DNA from: Flavobacterium sedimenticola | GTDB lineage: Bacteria; Bacteroidota; Bacteroidia; Flavobacteriales; Flavobacteriaceae | NCBI RefSeq assembly: GCF_030053345.1 | Contig: NZ_JASGBP010000003.1 | Span: 216,249 to 280,248, forward strand | Reading direction: 5' to 3' | DNA: 64,000 bases | Notes under the pieces: generated by a model | Databases searched by the model: none | The model's input: only the letters and a program-made list of their open reading frames with translations | What the model was told of the DNA's origin: nothing | Shown: piece by piece, positions 35,471 through 45,958 of the stretch | Numbering within the stretch: position 1 is the first letter of the stretch | Layout of the letters: the number at the start of each line of letters is the position of its first letter | Position numbers and translations under genes: made by a program

Positions 35471-36634
35471 CTATTTAGACGCAAATAATTTCACATCAGT
35501 TTCCGAAATCTCATTACCGCCGAGAATGATAAGTCGTTCCACTACGTTACGCAACTCGCGGATGTTACCGGTCCAATCGTATTCTTGTAATAATTGAATG
35601 GCCTCTTTAGAAAATGCTTTGGGTGCATTACCTTGCTCTTCGGCTATTTTTACGGCAAAGTGTTCTATCAATAACGGAATATCATCGCGACGGTCGTTCA
35701 AAGCCGGCACTTTGATTAAAATAACCGCCAAACGGTGGTATAAATCTTCTCGAAAACGTCCTTCGGCGATTTCTTTTTTCAGGTCTTTATTGGTGGCCGC
35801 AATGACACGGACGTTGATTTTGATGTCTTTGTCGGCGCCGACTCTTTGAATCAAACTTTCCTGCAACGCACGCAGCACTTTGGCTTGGGCCGATAAACTC
35901 ATATCGCCGATTTCATCCAAGAAAATGGTTCCGCCATCGGCCGCTTCAAATTTTCCGGCGCGGTCTTTTACCGCTGACGTAAAAGCACCTTTTACGTGAC
36001 CGAACAATTCGCTTTCGATTAATTCGGAAGGAATGGCGGCGCAGTTCACTTCAATCATCGGTGCTGCAGCGCGTTCGCTTTTTTCGTGCAGTTGGTGTGC
36101 CACCAACTCTTTTCCGGTTCCGTTGGGTCCGGTGATGAGCACTCGCGCATCGGTTTGCGCCACTTTTTCAATCATTTGTTTGATTTGATTGATAGGTTCG
36201 CTTTCGCCTATGATTTCATAGTTTTTGGAAACTTTTTTCTTGAGGATTTTATTCTCTACCACCAATTGCTTTTTATCGAGCGCATTGCGAACCGTGTTCA
36301 ATAAGCGATTCAAATCGGGTGGTTTGGAGATGTAATCGAAAGCGCCTAAACGCATGGTATTGACAGCGGTCTCCAAATCGCCGTGGCCGGAAATCATGAC
36401 CATCGGAATTTCGGGTTTGATTTTTTTGACCGCTTCGAGCAATTCTTCGCCGCTCATTTTGGGCATTTTGATGTCGCACAACACCAAATCGTAGTCTTCA
36501 TTTTTGATTTTTTCAAAACCGATTTTTCCGTCTTCGGCTTCTTCAACGGTATAAGTATCGCTTTCTTCGGTAAGTATTTTGATCAATACTCTTCGAATTT
36601 GCGGTTCGTCTTCGATGATAAGTATTTTGGGCAT
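35471..36634 (-). CDS. Sigma-54-dependent response regulator without Fis HTH
   Basis: 387 residues from MPKILIIEDEPQIRRVLI; the long upstream open frame crosses repeat copy F and is not coding. The receiver domain is 1-120 (DLVLCDIKMPKMSGEELL carries the phosphorylated Asp). The AAA+ domain at about 140-375 has the Walker A variant TGPNGTGKELVA, the sigma-54 contact loop GAFTSA, GTIFLDEIGDMSL and the arginine-finger region. The protein ends at EISETDVKLFASK, right after the AAA+ lid, so the usual Fis-type DNA-binding domain is absent. It probably activates sigma-54 promoters without an enhancer site of its own. Confidence 0.9.
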   Translation of the reverse strand: MPKILIIEDEPQIRRVLIKILTEESDTYTVEEAEDGKIGFEKIKNEDYDLVLCDIKMPKMSGEELLEAVKKIKPEIPMVMISGHGDLETAVNTMRLGAFDYISKPPDLNRLLNTVRNALDKKQLVVENKILKKKVSKNYEIIGESEPINQIKQMIEKVAQTDARVLITGPNGTGKELVAHQLHEKSERAAAPMIEVNCAAIPSELIESELFGHVKGAFTSAVKDRAGKFEAADGGTIFLDEIGDMSLSAQAKVLRALQESLIQRVGADKDIKINVRVIAATNKDLKKEIAEGRFREDLYHRLAVILIKVPALNDRRDDIPLLIEHFAVKIAEEQGNAPKAFSKEAIQLLQEYDWTGNIRELRNVVERLIILGGNEISETDVKLFASK

Positions 36635-36718
36635 ATTTTTTTTATTTCGAGTTTCGGGTTTCGAGTTTCGGGTTAGTTTGCACCAACTATCTCGAATGTT
36701 TATAAATGGATTACCTTC

Positions 36719-36858
36719 TAGCCCTGATTGGAGTGGAAATCCTTTTTTTGTTTTGTCCTTCGACAGGCTCAGGATGACAAAACAAAAAAAGATTGCAACG
36801 GAAAGCAGGAATACGGTTAACTTTTGGCCCGAACCCTTCGCTCCCAATCAGTTTCGAC
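36719..36858 (-). repeat. Dispersed 3'-end structured element, copy F, with nested palindrome
   Basis: On the minus strand it reads GAGCGAAGGGTTCGGGCC, CCGTATTCCTGCTTTCCGTT, a long hairpin of CTTTTTTTGTTTTGTC/GACAAAACAAAAAAAG arms, then GGATTTCCACTCCAATCAGG and GCTAG. The hairpin tip holds a motif (CATCCTGAGCCTGTCGAAGG) that recurs in many Bacteroidota genomes. It is co-directional with, and downstream of, the gene at 36,911. Confidence 0.8.
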
Positions 36859-36910
36859 AAAAATAAGACAAAATTAGCTTACACAACGGCTATTTTGCAT
36901 TTCGTGCGTT

Positions 36911-37417
36911 TTACTGTGCCATCAACAAGGTATAGAATACTTGGCTGTCGCCGGAATTGTCCTGAGCTACGGGATGAAAGAGATACCACAGCAGGAAATC
37001 GAGAAGGTAATCAGCCTGGTTTTCTGAGGTAGAAATTTGCGTATAGACAGCGCCGTTTTGCGCTTTTACTCCATACGCGATGCGGTCTCCGGTTGCATCG
37101 GTAATGGCGTATTCCGCTAAGGGATTATTCCTTACTTTAAGGTTCAGTTTGGTGTTTTGGTAGTTGAGTTCCATAGTATCGGAGAACCACTTGAGCGGGT
37201 ATCCTTTGAGGACTGTTTCGCCTTTGCTGTTGGTAATTTCCAATCGGTTTTTCCAGAATCCCTTGCGTTCAATAACGTACAATTGGCCTTCGATATTGGC
37301 CATAGCCTTGTTTTTCGACTGTGCGTAGTGCAATTCTAATTCCCCTATTTTTTTGTCACCCACCCAAAAGAAATAGGTATTCGGGTGTACTCTTTTCCAA
37401 TTGCGTTGTGTTTCCAT
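36911..37417 (-). CDS. Protein of unknown function, possibly tubby/LURP-like
   Basis: 168 residues from [20 protein letters not shown]. It is beta-rich with repeated strand pairs ([39 protein letters not shown]) that recall tubby C-terminal-like folds, but this is a weak impression. A hydrophobic C-terminal stretch ([15 protein letters not shown]) is present. It is divergent from panB. Confidence 0.6.
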   Translation of the reverse strand: METQRNWKRVHPNTYFFWVGDKKIGELELHYAQSKNKAMANIEGQLYVIERKGFWKNRLEITNSKGETVLKGYPLKWFSDTMELNYQNTKLNLKVRNNPLAEYAITDATGDRIAYGVKAQNGAVYTQISTSENQADYLLDFLLWYLFHPVAQDNSGDSQVFYTLLMAQ

Positions 37418-37543
37418 ACTACTTTTTTTGTGCAATTAGTCCGTCACTTCAAAAATAAGTTACAACTTTGCAGCGCACCGGAAACGTATTCCGAAAAATT
37501 TTACCATTCCTTTTTATTACCTTTACTTAAAAATAACAGTAGC

Positions 37544-38362
37544 ATGTCGACCGCAAAAAAAGATTACAAAAGAATTACGACTAAGTCCCTATTTGATATG
37601 AAAGCTAACGGCGAAAAAATATCGATGCTGACGGCTTATGATTACACGATGGCGAAGATTGTAGATTCGGCCGGAGTGGATGTCATTTTAGTAGGCGATT
37701 CGGCCAGTAATGTGATGGCGGGACATGAAACAACCTTACCTATTACTTTGGATCAGATGATTTATCATGCTTCCTCAGTGGTTCGTGGGATTGAACGTGC
37801 TTTAGTGGTAGTCGATTTGCCTTTTGGAAGTTATCAGAGTGATCCTAAAGAAGCCTTGCGTTCGGCCATCAGAATCATGAAAGAAAGCGGGGGTCATGCC
37901 GTGAAATTGGAAGGCGGAAGCGAAATTAAAGAAAGTATCAAACGCATCCTGAATGCCGGTATTCCGGTCATGGGCCATTTGGGTTTAACACCGCAATCGA
38001 TATACAAATTCGGAACCTACACTGTTAGAGCCAAAGAAGAAGCCGAAGCGGAAAAACTAATGGAAGATGCTAAATTATTGGAACGAATAGGTTGTTTTGC
38101 TTTGGTGCTGGAAAAAATTCCGGCGTCCTTAGCAGAGAAAGTAGCCAAAAGTATCTCGATTCCGGTGATTGGTATTGGGGCCGGCGGCGGCGTTGACGGA
38201 CAAGTATTGGTATTGCACGATATGATTGGTATGACCCATGAGTTTAGTCCGCGATTCTTACGTCGCTACATGAACTTGTATGAGGACATGACCAAAGCAA
38301 TCGGACAGTATGTGGACGATGTGAAGTCGCAGGATTTTCCGAATGCGAGTGAGCAATATTAA
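37544..38362 (+). CDS. panB: Ketopantoate hydroxymethyltransferase
   Basis: 272 residues from [20 protein letters not shown], the Bacteroidota-type start; the upstream open frame overlaps the divergent gene and is not coding. Motifs: [40 protein letters not shown] (metal-binding Asp), [24 protein letters not shown] and [19 protein letters not shown]. It adds a methylene-THF-derived hydroxymethyl group to 2-oxoisovalerate, the first step of pantothenate and CoA synthesis. TACCTTTA at 37518-37525 may be the -7 box. Confidence 0.96.
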   Translation: MSTAKKDYKRITTKSLFDMKANGEKISMLTAYDYTMAKIVDSAGVDVILVGDSASNVMAGHETTLPITLDQMIYHASSVVRGIERALVVVDLPFGSYQSDPKEALRSAIRIMKESGGHAVKLEGGSEIKESIKRILNAGIPVMGHLGLTPQSIYKFGTYTVRAKEEAEAEKLMEDAKLLERIGCFALVLEKIPASLAEKVAKSISIPVIGIGAGGGVDGQVLVLHDMIGMTHEFSPRFLRRYMNLYEDMTKAIGQYVDDVKSQDFPNASEQY

Positions 38363-38365
38363 ATC

Positions 38366-38402
38366 AGATTTGAAAATTTGACGATTTGAAAATTTGAAAA
38401 TG
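38366..38402. repeat. Degenerate ATTTGAAA tandem repeat
   Basis: CAGATTTGAAAATTTGACG then ATTTGAAAATTTGAAAATG: repeat units fill the gap after panB and run into the ATG of the pseudouridine synthase gene. Confidence 0.55.
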
Positions 38403-39089
38403 AAGGAAGTCTCTACTAAAGACAACTTACAGGTTTTACACGAAGACAACCATATTATTGTGGTAAATAAACGCGTGGGTGATATTGTTCAAGGCGATAA
38501 AACCGGAGACAAACCCTTGTCGGAAGTCGTTAAAGAATATATTAAGGAGAAATACAACAAGCCGGGTGAGGTGTTTTTGGGCGTGGTGCATCGGTTGGAC
38601 CGACCTACAACAGGCATAGTGGTTTTTGCCCGTACCAGTAAAGCTTTGACGCGTTTGAATGAACTCTTCAGCAACAGAGAGACGCAAAAAACCTATTGGG
38701 CTGTGGTGAAAAACAAACCGCCTCAAGACCACGATACGTTGGTACATTTCCTAAAACGGAATCCGCAAAACAATACTTCTAAAGCGCATTTGAAAGAAGT
38801 TCCCGAGAGCAAAAAGGCGAGTTTGGATTATAAAGTCATCGCAGCACTCAACCATTATTTTGCCTTAGAAATCAACTTACATACCGGTAGACACCACCAA
38901 ATCAGGGCGCAATTAGCGGCTATCGGTTGCCCTATCAAAGGGGATTTGAAATACGGTTTTGACCGCAGTAATCCCGATGGCGGCATTCATTTGCACGCCC
39001 GAAAATTGGTTTTCACACATCCGGTTTCCAAAGAAACGTTGAGCCTGGTGGCTCCGGTACCCGATGATGCTATTTGGCAGGCTATCTAA
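38400..39089 (+). CDS. RluA-family pseudouridine synthase
   Basis: 229 residues from the ATG at 38,400. The catalytic motif is HRLDRPTTG with Asp67, followed by FARTSKALTRLNELF, the KTYWAVV motif and LHTGRHHQIRAQLAAIGCP (motif III). No S4 domain precedes it, so it belongs to the RluA-type small enzymes that modify uridines in rRNA or tRNA; the target site is unknown. It starts 37 bases after panB and is probably cotranscribed, an arrangement common in Flavobacteria. Confidence 0.93.
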   Translation: MKEVSTKDNLQVLHEDNHIIVVNKRVGDIVQGDKTGDKPLSEVVKEYIKEKYNKPGEVFLGVVHRLDRPTTGIVVFARTSKALTRLNELFSNRETQKTYWAVVKNKPPQDHDTLVHFLKRNPQNNTSKAHLKEVPESKKASLDYKVIAALNHYFALEINLHTGRHHQIRAQLAAIGCPIKGDLKYGFDRSNPDGGIHLHARKLVFTHPVSKETLSLVAPVPDDAIWQAI

Positions 39090-39171
39090 ACTAAAATCAT
39101 TATTTTTACGTTATATTGTAAAGTTAGGGTTTGTATAAACTCGGCTGTTATATCCTTAAATCTATCCTACC

Positions 39172-40506
39172 ATGAAAAAAATCATCTTAATTTTTATGGC
39201 TGTCTCCGGACTTTCGGCCACTGCGCAAGAACATTTTTCGGGCATCAGTACTTCCAATCGCGTTGGGGTACTCAACGGTAATTTGAATCCGGCCGAATTG
39301 GTGAACCTCAGTAAAAAGTTTGAAGTGACTATTTACGGTCTCAGTTTTAATGTCTCTAATAACAAAATCGGCTTTAGTGATTTTAATTCGGATACCGATT
39401 TCGACCAACTCATTTTCCAGGGAACCGAACCGGTAAACGCCCGTATTGATGCCGAAATAATGGGACCGTCTTTGGGGTTGCGTTGGCAAAAATGGGGCTT
39501 TGCCATTACCACTAAAGCCTATGCTAAGTTTGACATGGTAGATATTGACCCAACCATCGGGAACGCCATTACCAACGATAATTTAATTTTAAATACTACG
39601 TTGTTGGACAACCCCAACAACCAACGATTAAGCGGTACAGCGTATGGGGAATTGGGACTTTCGGCAGCTCGTACATTTTTTGAAAACGATAAACACCAAT
39701 GGAGTGCGGGAGTTACTTTAAAATTATTATTCCCGGGTTCCTACTCTAACTTTGGTTTAAGCCGGTTAGACGGTACGATTACCCAAAATGCGTTTGGTGC
39801 CTTCTTAAGCACTAACCAGCCTGCTACCTTAAATATTGCCTACTCCGGAAGTTTAGCGGATAGTTTTACCAACTTTGACGATTACAGTAAATCTATTTTT
39901 GGCGGCTTAAACGGTTTCTCGGGCGATATCGGAATCAATTACCGTTGGAAAAGCGGCAAAGAATACAAAGTCAATGCCGGATTGGCCATACGAAATATAG
40001 GAAGCATGACGTTTAAAGACGATAACAATGCTTCAACCAATTATATTTTAAACATCCCTCAAAATGACCCTTTAGATTTAAGTTTGTTTGATGACGTTAA
40101 TAATTTGAAAGAGGTAGAAACAATTCTGAGGGATAATGGTTATTTAACTGAAATGCCTCAAGAAAAAGATTTTAAAGTAAAATTACCAACCGTTGTATCG
40201 ACTTACGCTGATTTTCGAATTATCCCTAAATTTTTTGTTACGGCTTACCTACAACAAAAACTAAACGATGACGCCGACAACGAGCAAATTACAGCACCCA
40301 ATATTTTTAGTATCACTCCACGCGTAAACTTAGGTTTCTTTGAAGGTTATGTACCGGTAACTTTTCACGAAATCTCCGGCACCAATATTGGCTTGGGCTT
40401 CCGATTAGGCGGATTTTACTTAGGCACCAGTTCTATGATTAGTGCTTTATTGAGCGACAGCAAACAAGGTGACATTTACACCGGTTTCCGTTGGGCGTTT
40501 CTGTAA
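39172..40506 (+). CDS. DUF5723 family outer-membrane protein
   Basis: 444 residues. Signal peptide 1-18 (MKKIILIFMAVSGLSATAQ), then SGISTSNRVGVLNGNLNPAE, which fits DUF5723 proteins, and beta strands to the C-terminal GDIYTGFRWAFL, which ends in an aromatic-rich strand as outer-membrane barrels do. Probable outer-membrane localisation is inferred; the function is unknown. It sits between RluA and the aldehyde dehydrogenase with its own AT-rich leader. Confidence 0.8.
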   Translation: MKKIILIFMAVSGLSATAQEHFSGISTSNRVGVLNGNLNPAELVNLSKKFEVTIYGLSFNVSNNKIGFSDFNSDTDFDQLIFQGTEPVNARIDAEIMGPSLGLRWQKWGFAITTKAYAKFDMVDIDPTIGNAITNDNLILNTTLLDNPNNQRLSGTAYGELGLSAARTFFENDKHQWSAGVTLKLLFPGSYSNFGLSRLDGTITQNAFGAFLSTNQPATLNIAYSGSLADSFTNFDDYSKSIFGGLNGFSGDIGINYRWKSGKEYKVNAGLAIRNIGSMTFKDDNNASTNYILNIPQNDPLDLSLFDDVNNLKEVETILRDNGYLTEMPQEKDFKVKLPTVVSTYADFRIIPKFFVTAYLQQKLNDDADNEQITAPNIFSITPRVNLGFFEGYVPVTFHEISGTNIGLGFRLGGFYLGTSSMISALLSDSKQGDIYTGFRWAFL

Positions 40507-40565
40507 TGTATTATAGTCAATTCTGTTAAAAAAGAAGTATATTAGCCTTATCAATCGTAAGGTTT

Positions 40566-41897
40566 ATGAATTTTAAAACAGATATTGATTATCGGAAACA
40601 ATCGTTACGGAAACTGTTGACTGTTGTTGAATCAAACGAAAAAAAAATCATCCGGGCTTTGTATGATGATTTTAAAAAACCGGCTTTTGAGAGTATTTTA
40701 TCTGAAACCGGTTTTGTACTATCCGAATTACAACATACCCTAAAAAACATAGAGCGATGGGCAAAACCCAAAAAGGTTTTACCATCGCTTTTAAACTTTC
40801 CTTCTTCCGACACCATTTACAAAGAACCTTACGGTAAAGTGTTAATCATAGCGCCGTGGAACTATCCTTTTCAATTGGCGCTTTGTCCGTTGATAGCCGC
40901 CGTAGCGGCAGGGAATCAAGTGGTGGTTAAACCTTCGGAACTTACGCCGCATACCTCCAAAATGATTGCCCAAATTATAGCCGAAACTTTTGACCGGGAA
41001 CATGTTACTTGTGTGGAAGGCGGCGCTGAAAAAGCTACCGAACTGTTAGCGCAACCCTGGGACTACCTCTTTTTTACCGGAAGTGTCGCTGTTGGTAAAA
41101 TTGTCGCTAAGGCAGCCGCTACACATTTGACTCCGGTAACCCTGGAACTGGGTGGAAAAAATCCGTGTATTATTGACCAAAGTGCCGACTTGACTTTAGC
41201 TGCCAAAAGAATTGTTTGGGGCAAGTTTTTTAATGCCGGGCAAACCTGTATTGCACCGGACTATCTTTTGGTACACCAAAATATCAAATCCGATTTGATT
41301 CATTTGATTAAGAAAGAAATCGTAAAAGCTTACGGCGAAAATCAGGAAGTTTCTCCGGATTTTGCCCGGATCATTAATGCTAAAAACTGGAAAAGACAGG
41401 TTTCGTTACTACAAGATCAAACGATTCTCTTTGGCGGCAAAAACTCGGAAACCGATTTTTTTATCGCTCCTACATTGATTGACGAGCCCAAGCTCGACAG
41501 CCTTCTGATGCAGGAAGAAATTTTTGGACCTATTTTACCCGTTCTAAGTTATCAAAACGAGGAAGATATCCGAAAGGTAATTTCACGGTATGCCAAGCCA
41601 CTCGCCTTTTATGTTTTTTCAAACAACGAAAAATTTGCAAAAAAGACAATGGCTTCCTACGAATTTGGCGGCGGTTGCTGGAACGACACCATGATCCATT
41701 TTGCCAACAAAAGGTTGCCTTTCGGAGGCGTAGGCCAAAGCGGTATGGGTGCTTACCATGGCCGGCTGGGATTTGACACTTTTTCGCATCAAAAGGCAGT
41801 GGTTCGAAAAGCCAATTGGCTCGATATTCCCATTCGTTATGCTCCTTATCAAGGGAAAGAAAAATTCTTAAAAAAAATACTGAATTGGCTTTCATAA
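40566..41897 (+). CDS. Aldehyde dehydrogenase (class 3-like)
   Basis: 443 residues, the short form of ALDH typical of class 3 and fatty-aldehyde types. NAD(P)-binding APWNYPFQLALCPLIAAVAA and FFTGSVAVGKIVAKAA, catalytic Glu in TLELGGKNP, catalytic Cys228 in GQTCIAPDYLL. The C-terminal RLPFGGVGQSGMGAYHG is conserved. It oxidises aldehydes to acids; the preferred aldehyde and cofactor are unknown. The stop precedes the hybrid kinase by 88 bases. Confidence 0.93.
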   Translation: MNFKTDIDYRKQSLRKLLTVVESNEKKIIRALYDDFKKPAFESILSETGFVLSELQHTLKNIERWAKPKKVLPSLLNFPSSDTIYKEPYGKVLIIAPWNYPFQLALCPLIAAVAAGNQVVVKPSELTPHTSKMIAQIIAETFDREHVTCVEGGAEKATELLAQPWDYLFFTGSVAVGKIVAKAAATHLTPVTLELGGKNPCIIDQSADLTLAAKRIVWGKFFNAGQTCIAPDYLLVHQNIKSDLIHLIKKEIVKAYGENQEVSPDFARIINAKNWKRQVSLLQDQTILFGGKNSETDFFIAPTLIDEPKLDSLLMQEEIFGPILPVLSYQNEEDIRKVISRYAKPLAFYVFSNNEKFAKKTMASYEFGGGCWNDTMIHFANKRLPFGGVGQSGMGAYHGRLGFDTFSHQKAVVRKANWLDIPIRYAPYQGKEKFLKKILNWLS

Positions 41898-41985
41898 ATA
41901 GTGTGAATGTCAATTTTTTGTGTATCTTGAGGACGTAAATTTTAACCTCTAAATCCAATTGTTTAATTGATAAAATCTACTCTCA

Positions 41986-44900
41986 TTGAATTCGTTGTTT
42001 TCATTTACGCATATCAATAGTTATGTTATCATCGCTTTATTGTTAACCATTTTAGGCTTACTGTATGTAACTGTGAACAAAACACTACAAAAAAGAATTA
42101 ATTTCAACAACAAATCGCTGGAATTTGAACCTAAAGAAGAGCAATTCAGAGTTTACTTTCTCTTTTTCGGTATTACCATTCCGCTGGTAGAGACTATTGT
42201 TGATGTATTTAAACTCCGAACAACCCATCACTTAGACATTAACTTTTCGGTGGGCGCTTTTTTGATATTATTTTATTTTTTATCGGGTAAATACCCTTAT
42301 TTCCAAAAAAACATTTCCACCATTTTCACCATTTTTTATTTTTCGTATTTCTGTTTTATCAGTTACAATTTATTTTTTGAGCCTTTTGAGTTAATCTCAT
42401 ACGTTGCTTTCATCATTGCCTTTTTCCTTTCCTACTTTGTGATAAAAAACATTGTGCATTATTGGGGTTTTTTAATCCTGATTTTTTTGTTTTTGATTTA
42501 CAGTTACCATGCCCAATGGTTAGAATCTAAAATGATTATTTTGCTTTTTTGTACCACAATTTCAACGGTAGCTATTCATATTTCAAGACATTTAGCGCTG
42601 TTAGAAACGAAAAACAGGTTTCTTTTTTCGGATATCATCGTAAACAATGGAAATTCGATTATCATGACAACCAACAAGAAAGGTGAAGTTTCTTTTTGCA
42701 GCCAATCCATTGAAGCCATTTTAGGCTATCGAGCCGAGGAAATTTTGGGAATGAATTATTGGAAACTAACCGAAGATCCCGAATTTATAGGAGAAGACTA
42801 CCATAACAGTTTTATCGATGAACGTTCTTATGTTCGCAAACTAAAATGCAAAAACGGAGAGTATAAATTCATTCAATGGAAAGATAAAAAATATTCAGAT
42901 GATGTCATTATCGGAATTGGACAAGATGTAACAGAACAAGTTAAAATAAAAGACCGATACCAAAGTTTGATCGAATCGGCCGCCGATTTTATCTATGAAA
43001 TTGATAATAATGCCATTGTTACGTATGTGAATCAGTTTGCCGTTAAAACGCTAGGATACGATAAAGAAGATATCTTGGGAAAGAAATTCACCGATTTTAT
43101 TAGAAACGACTATTTAGAGTATGTGGTCGATTTCTATAAAGAAATACCACTAGAAACGCATGAGTACACCGATTTAGTCTTCCCGCTATTGAAAAAAGAC
43201 CGAGATTCGGTTTGGGTGTCCCAAAAGGTAACTTTAAAAACAAACGAATCTGGTGAAATCACCGGGTTTTCAGCTATTGCCAGAGATATTACTTTGGTTA
43301 AAAATCTCGAAATAGAACATTACAACCGTAGTAAAAAAGTCAGGATTCACAATGAAACTTTAAAAATATTAACCTCCCAAAGTTATTCCAACAAAGATAC
43401 ATTTAACGGAATTCTAAAAAACATACTCAAAGTAGCCGCCACCAATTGCGGAATAGACCGCGTGGGCTATTGGTCCTATTTACCCGAAGGTGTAAAGTGT
43501 GAGAATATTTATTACTTGCAAAGCGATCGCTTTGAGAAAAACTTTTTTATGGCTCGTGAGAGCTATCCTGTATATTTCGGCCATCTGGAAACCGGTATGC
43601 AAATCGTGGCTTCTAATGTGTACAACAACAGTATAACCGAAGAACTTTGTTACGAGTATTTTCCTAAAAACAATATTAAATCGTTACTCGATACGCCTAT
43701 TTTTATCAATGGAAAAATCATTGGGATACTGTGTTTCGAAAAAACAGAAAATGCGGTGGAATGGGATAATGAAGATATTAATTTTTCACGTTCCATAGCC
43801 GATTTAATAGCCATTGCCATCGAATCGCAATTGTTATTGGAATCCGACAAAAAGCTTTCCTACAAGAGTGAAATCCTGACCGTAATCAGCAAAAATTTTG
43901 ACAAATTTTTACTTCAAAAAAATTCCGATGACATCCTGAGAGGCATTTTAAATGAGATTGGAAATGTGTTGAAAGTAGATCGGATTTCATTTTTTGTTTT
44001 GGATGAAAAAACCCAATTATATTATCAAAAACAACGATGGCTATCTTCAGAAAACGGATTTGCCGAACCCAACCCGGCACTACAGGGATTGAGTCCGGAA
44101 TTATTGGATTTTGTGTTGAAAAACATGACCAAAAATTATTTTTACTCTGCTATCGTCAGAAAAATTAAGGATGAACCCACCAGAGCGTTCCTGAAAAATT
44201 TAGATTCTAAATCAATCTTATTTTTGCCGATAGTAGTCAAAAACAACATGAACGGATTCTTAGTTTTTGATGATACTACTCAAGAAAGAGAGTGGACTAT
44301 TGATGAGATTACCATCCTGCAATCGTTGTCTAATAACATTGCCTCGGCCTTTGAGCGAAATATCAACGAAGCCATTATTAAAGAGAGTGAAGAACGATTC
44401 CGACTCTTGGCCAATAATATTCCGGGAACGGTTCACTTGTCTAAATACGATGAAAAGTGGTCAAAAATTTACCTCAACGATGAAATTGAAAAATTAACCG
44501 GATATCCCAAAGAAGATTTTTTACAAGGCAAAATTTTCTATATCGATTTGGTGCATCCCGACGACATTGAAACCGTTAAAAAAAGAGCCGGCGAACTATT
44601 TAAATTGAAACAAAAAATTCATCTCATCTACCGAATTATCAATAAAAACGGACAGTACATTTGGGTGGAAGAGTTTGGAGAACCTATTTTTAAAGAGGAC
44701 GAGATTGAATATATCGTAGGTATCTTTATCGATATTACCCAACGCATGGAAGCGGAAGAAGCCATCAAGGCCAAAAATTATGCTGAAGCCGCTAACCGCG
44801 CCAAATCGGAATTCCTGGCCAATATGAGTCATGAAATCCGAACACCGCTTAATGGTATTATTGGTTTTACCGAACTGTTGATGCACACCAATCTTGAAAG

Positions 44901-45945
44901 CATCCAAAAAAAATACATGGATACCATCAATCAGTCGGCTAACTCATTGATGGAAGTTATCAATAACATCCTAGACTTTTCCAAAATCGAATCGGGAAAA
45001 TTAGAGCTTAACATTGAAAAAACCAATATTTCAGAAGTTTTACACCAAGTCATCGATTTGGTGCGATACGAAGCCAATCATAAAAAATTAGAACTGTCGC
45101 TCAACATTCATTCCAAGGTACCGAAATATATCTGGATTGATTACATTCGATTAAAACAAGTCTTGATTAATTTGTTGAGTAATGCCGTCAAATTTACCGA
45201 AAAAGGCACCGTTGAATTATCGGTTTCCGTTTTTAAAACCATCAATAACGATACCATTCAATTGCAGTTTACCGTTAAAGACACCGGTATCGGTATCAAG
45301 AAAAGCAATCAACTTAAAATTTTTGAAGCTTTTTCACAAGAAGACAATTCGACCTCCAAAAAATTTGGCGGTACCGGACTCGGATTAACGATTTCGAATC
45401 AGTTACTGGGCTTAATGAACAGTCATCTGGAATTGGAAAGCGAGCCTAACAAAGGCAGTGAATTCAGTTTTATTCTTGAAGTGAAATATGCCGACCAGAG
45501 TACTGATTCTTTTAATAACAAGGATGCTGCACTAAAGACAACTCAAAAAAACAGTGTTCTCACCCATGATAAAAAACTGGTGTATATTGTAGAGGACAAT
45601 AAGATTAATATGTTGTTGGCCAAAACATTAGTCAAACAAATTTTACCCAATGCCGAGGTGGTGGAACTTGAAAATGGTAAATTAGCGTTGGAGAAAGTGC
45701 AAACAGCACTACCCGATTTGATTTTGATGGACATTCAAATGCCGGTAATGAATGGTTACGAATCTACTGAAGCCATTCGGAAACTACCGGATACCAACAA
45801 AATACCGATTATAGCGCTAACAGCCGGAACCGTGGTTGGTGAAAAGGAAAAATGTATCGAACACGGCATGAACGATTACATTCCGAAACCCATTGACAAA
45901 GAACTTTTAGGAAAAATTATAGCCGATTTACTACAGTTAAACTAA
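41986..45945 (+). CDS. Hybrid sensor histidine kinase (7TM-PAS-PAS-GAF-GAF-PAS-HK-REC)
   Basis: 1319 residues. About seven hydrophobic segments occupy residues 8-205. PAS domains lie near 215-315 and 320-445, two GAF domains at about 455-625 and 640-800 ([26 protein letters not shown]), and a third PAS/PAC at about 805-925. The HisKA box [19 protein letters not shown] has His949, HATPase follows with [19 protein letters not shown] and [19 protein letters not shown], and a C-terminal receiver has Asp1249 in [16 protein letters not shown]. The start is a TTG; no ATG precedes the membrane region. It senses an unknown signal and has no Hpt domain, so phosphate must leave through a separate Hpt protein. 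Confidence 0.92.
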   Translation: MNSLFSFTHINSYVIIALLLTILGLLYVTVNKTLQKRINFNNKSLEFEPKEEQFRVYFLFFGITIPLVETIVDVFKLRTTHHLDINFSVGAFLILFYFLSGKYPYFQKNISTIFTIFYFSYFCFISYNLFFEPFELISYVAFIIAFFLSYFVIKNIVHYWGFLILIFLFLIYSYHAQWLESKMIILLFCTTISTVAIHISRHLALLETKNRFLFSDIIVNNGNSIIMTTNKKGEVSFCSQSIEAILGYRAEEILGMNYWKLTEDPEFIGEDYHNSFIDERSYVRKLKCKNGEYKFIQWKDKKYSDDVIIGIGQDVTEQVKIKDRYQSLIESAADFIYEIDNNAIVTYVNQFAVKTLGYDKEDILGKKFTDFIRNDYLEYVVDFYKEIPLETHEYTDLVFPLLKKDRDSVWVSQKVTLKTNESGEITGFSAIARDITLVKNLEIEHYNRSKKVRIHNETLKILTSQSYSNKDTFNGILKNILKVAATNCGIDRVGYWSYLPEGVKCENIYYLQSDRFEKNFFMARESYPVYFGHLETGMQIVASNVYNNSITEELCYEYFPKNNIKSLLDTPIFINGKIIGILCFEKTENAVEWDNEDINFSRSIADLIAIAIESQLLLESDKKLSYKSEILTVISKNFDKFLLQKNSDDILRGILNEIGNVLKVDRISFFVLDEKTQLYYQKQRWLSSENGFAEPNPALQGLSPELLDFVLKNMTKNYFYSAIVRKIKDEPTRAFLKNLDSKSILFLPIVVKNNMNGFLVFDDTTQEREWTIDEITILQSLSNNIASAFERNINEAIIKESEERFRLLANNIPGTVHLSKYDEKWSKIYLNDEIEKLTGYPKEDFLQGKIFYIDLVHPDDIETVKKRAGELFKLKQKIHLIYRIINKNGQYIWVEEFGEPIFKEDEIEYIVGIFIDITQRMEAEEAIKAKNYAEAANRAKSEFLANMSHEIRTPLNGIIGFTELLMHTNLESIQKKYMDTINQSANSLMEVINNILDFSKIESGKLELNIEKTNISEVLHQVIDLVRYEANHKKLELSLNIHSKVPKYIWIDYIRLKQVLINLLSNAVKFTEKGTVELSVSVFKTINNDTIQLQFTVKDTGIGIKKSNQLKIFEAFSQEDNSTSKKFGGTGLGLTISNQLLGLMNSHLELESEPNKGSEFSFILEVKYADQSTDSFNNKDAALKTTQKNSVLTHDKKLVYIVEDNKINMLLAKTLVKQILPNAEVVELENGKLALEKVQTALPDLILMDIQMPVMNGYESTEAIRKLPDTNKIPIIALTAGTVVGEKEKCIEHGMNDYIPKPIDKELLGKIIADLLQLN

Positions 45946-45958
45946 CAACCGAACCGTT

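Noticed and set aside
36635..36847. Extended N-terminus of the sigma-54 regulator
   Set aside because: The extra 71 codons are translated repeat copy F and its gap; the receiver domain starts properly at MPKILIIEDE.
37385..37543. Extended start of panB
   Set aside because: It would overlap the divergent gene at 36,911-37,417; MSTAKKDYK matches family starts.
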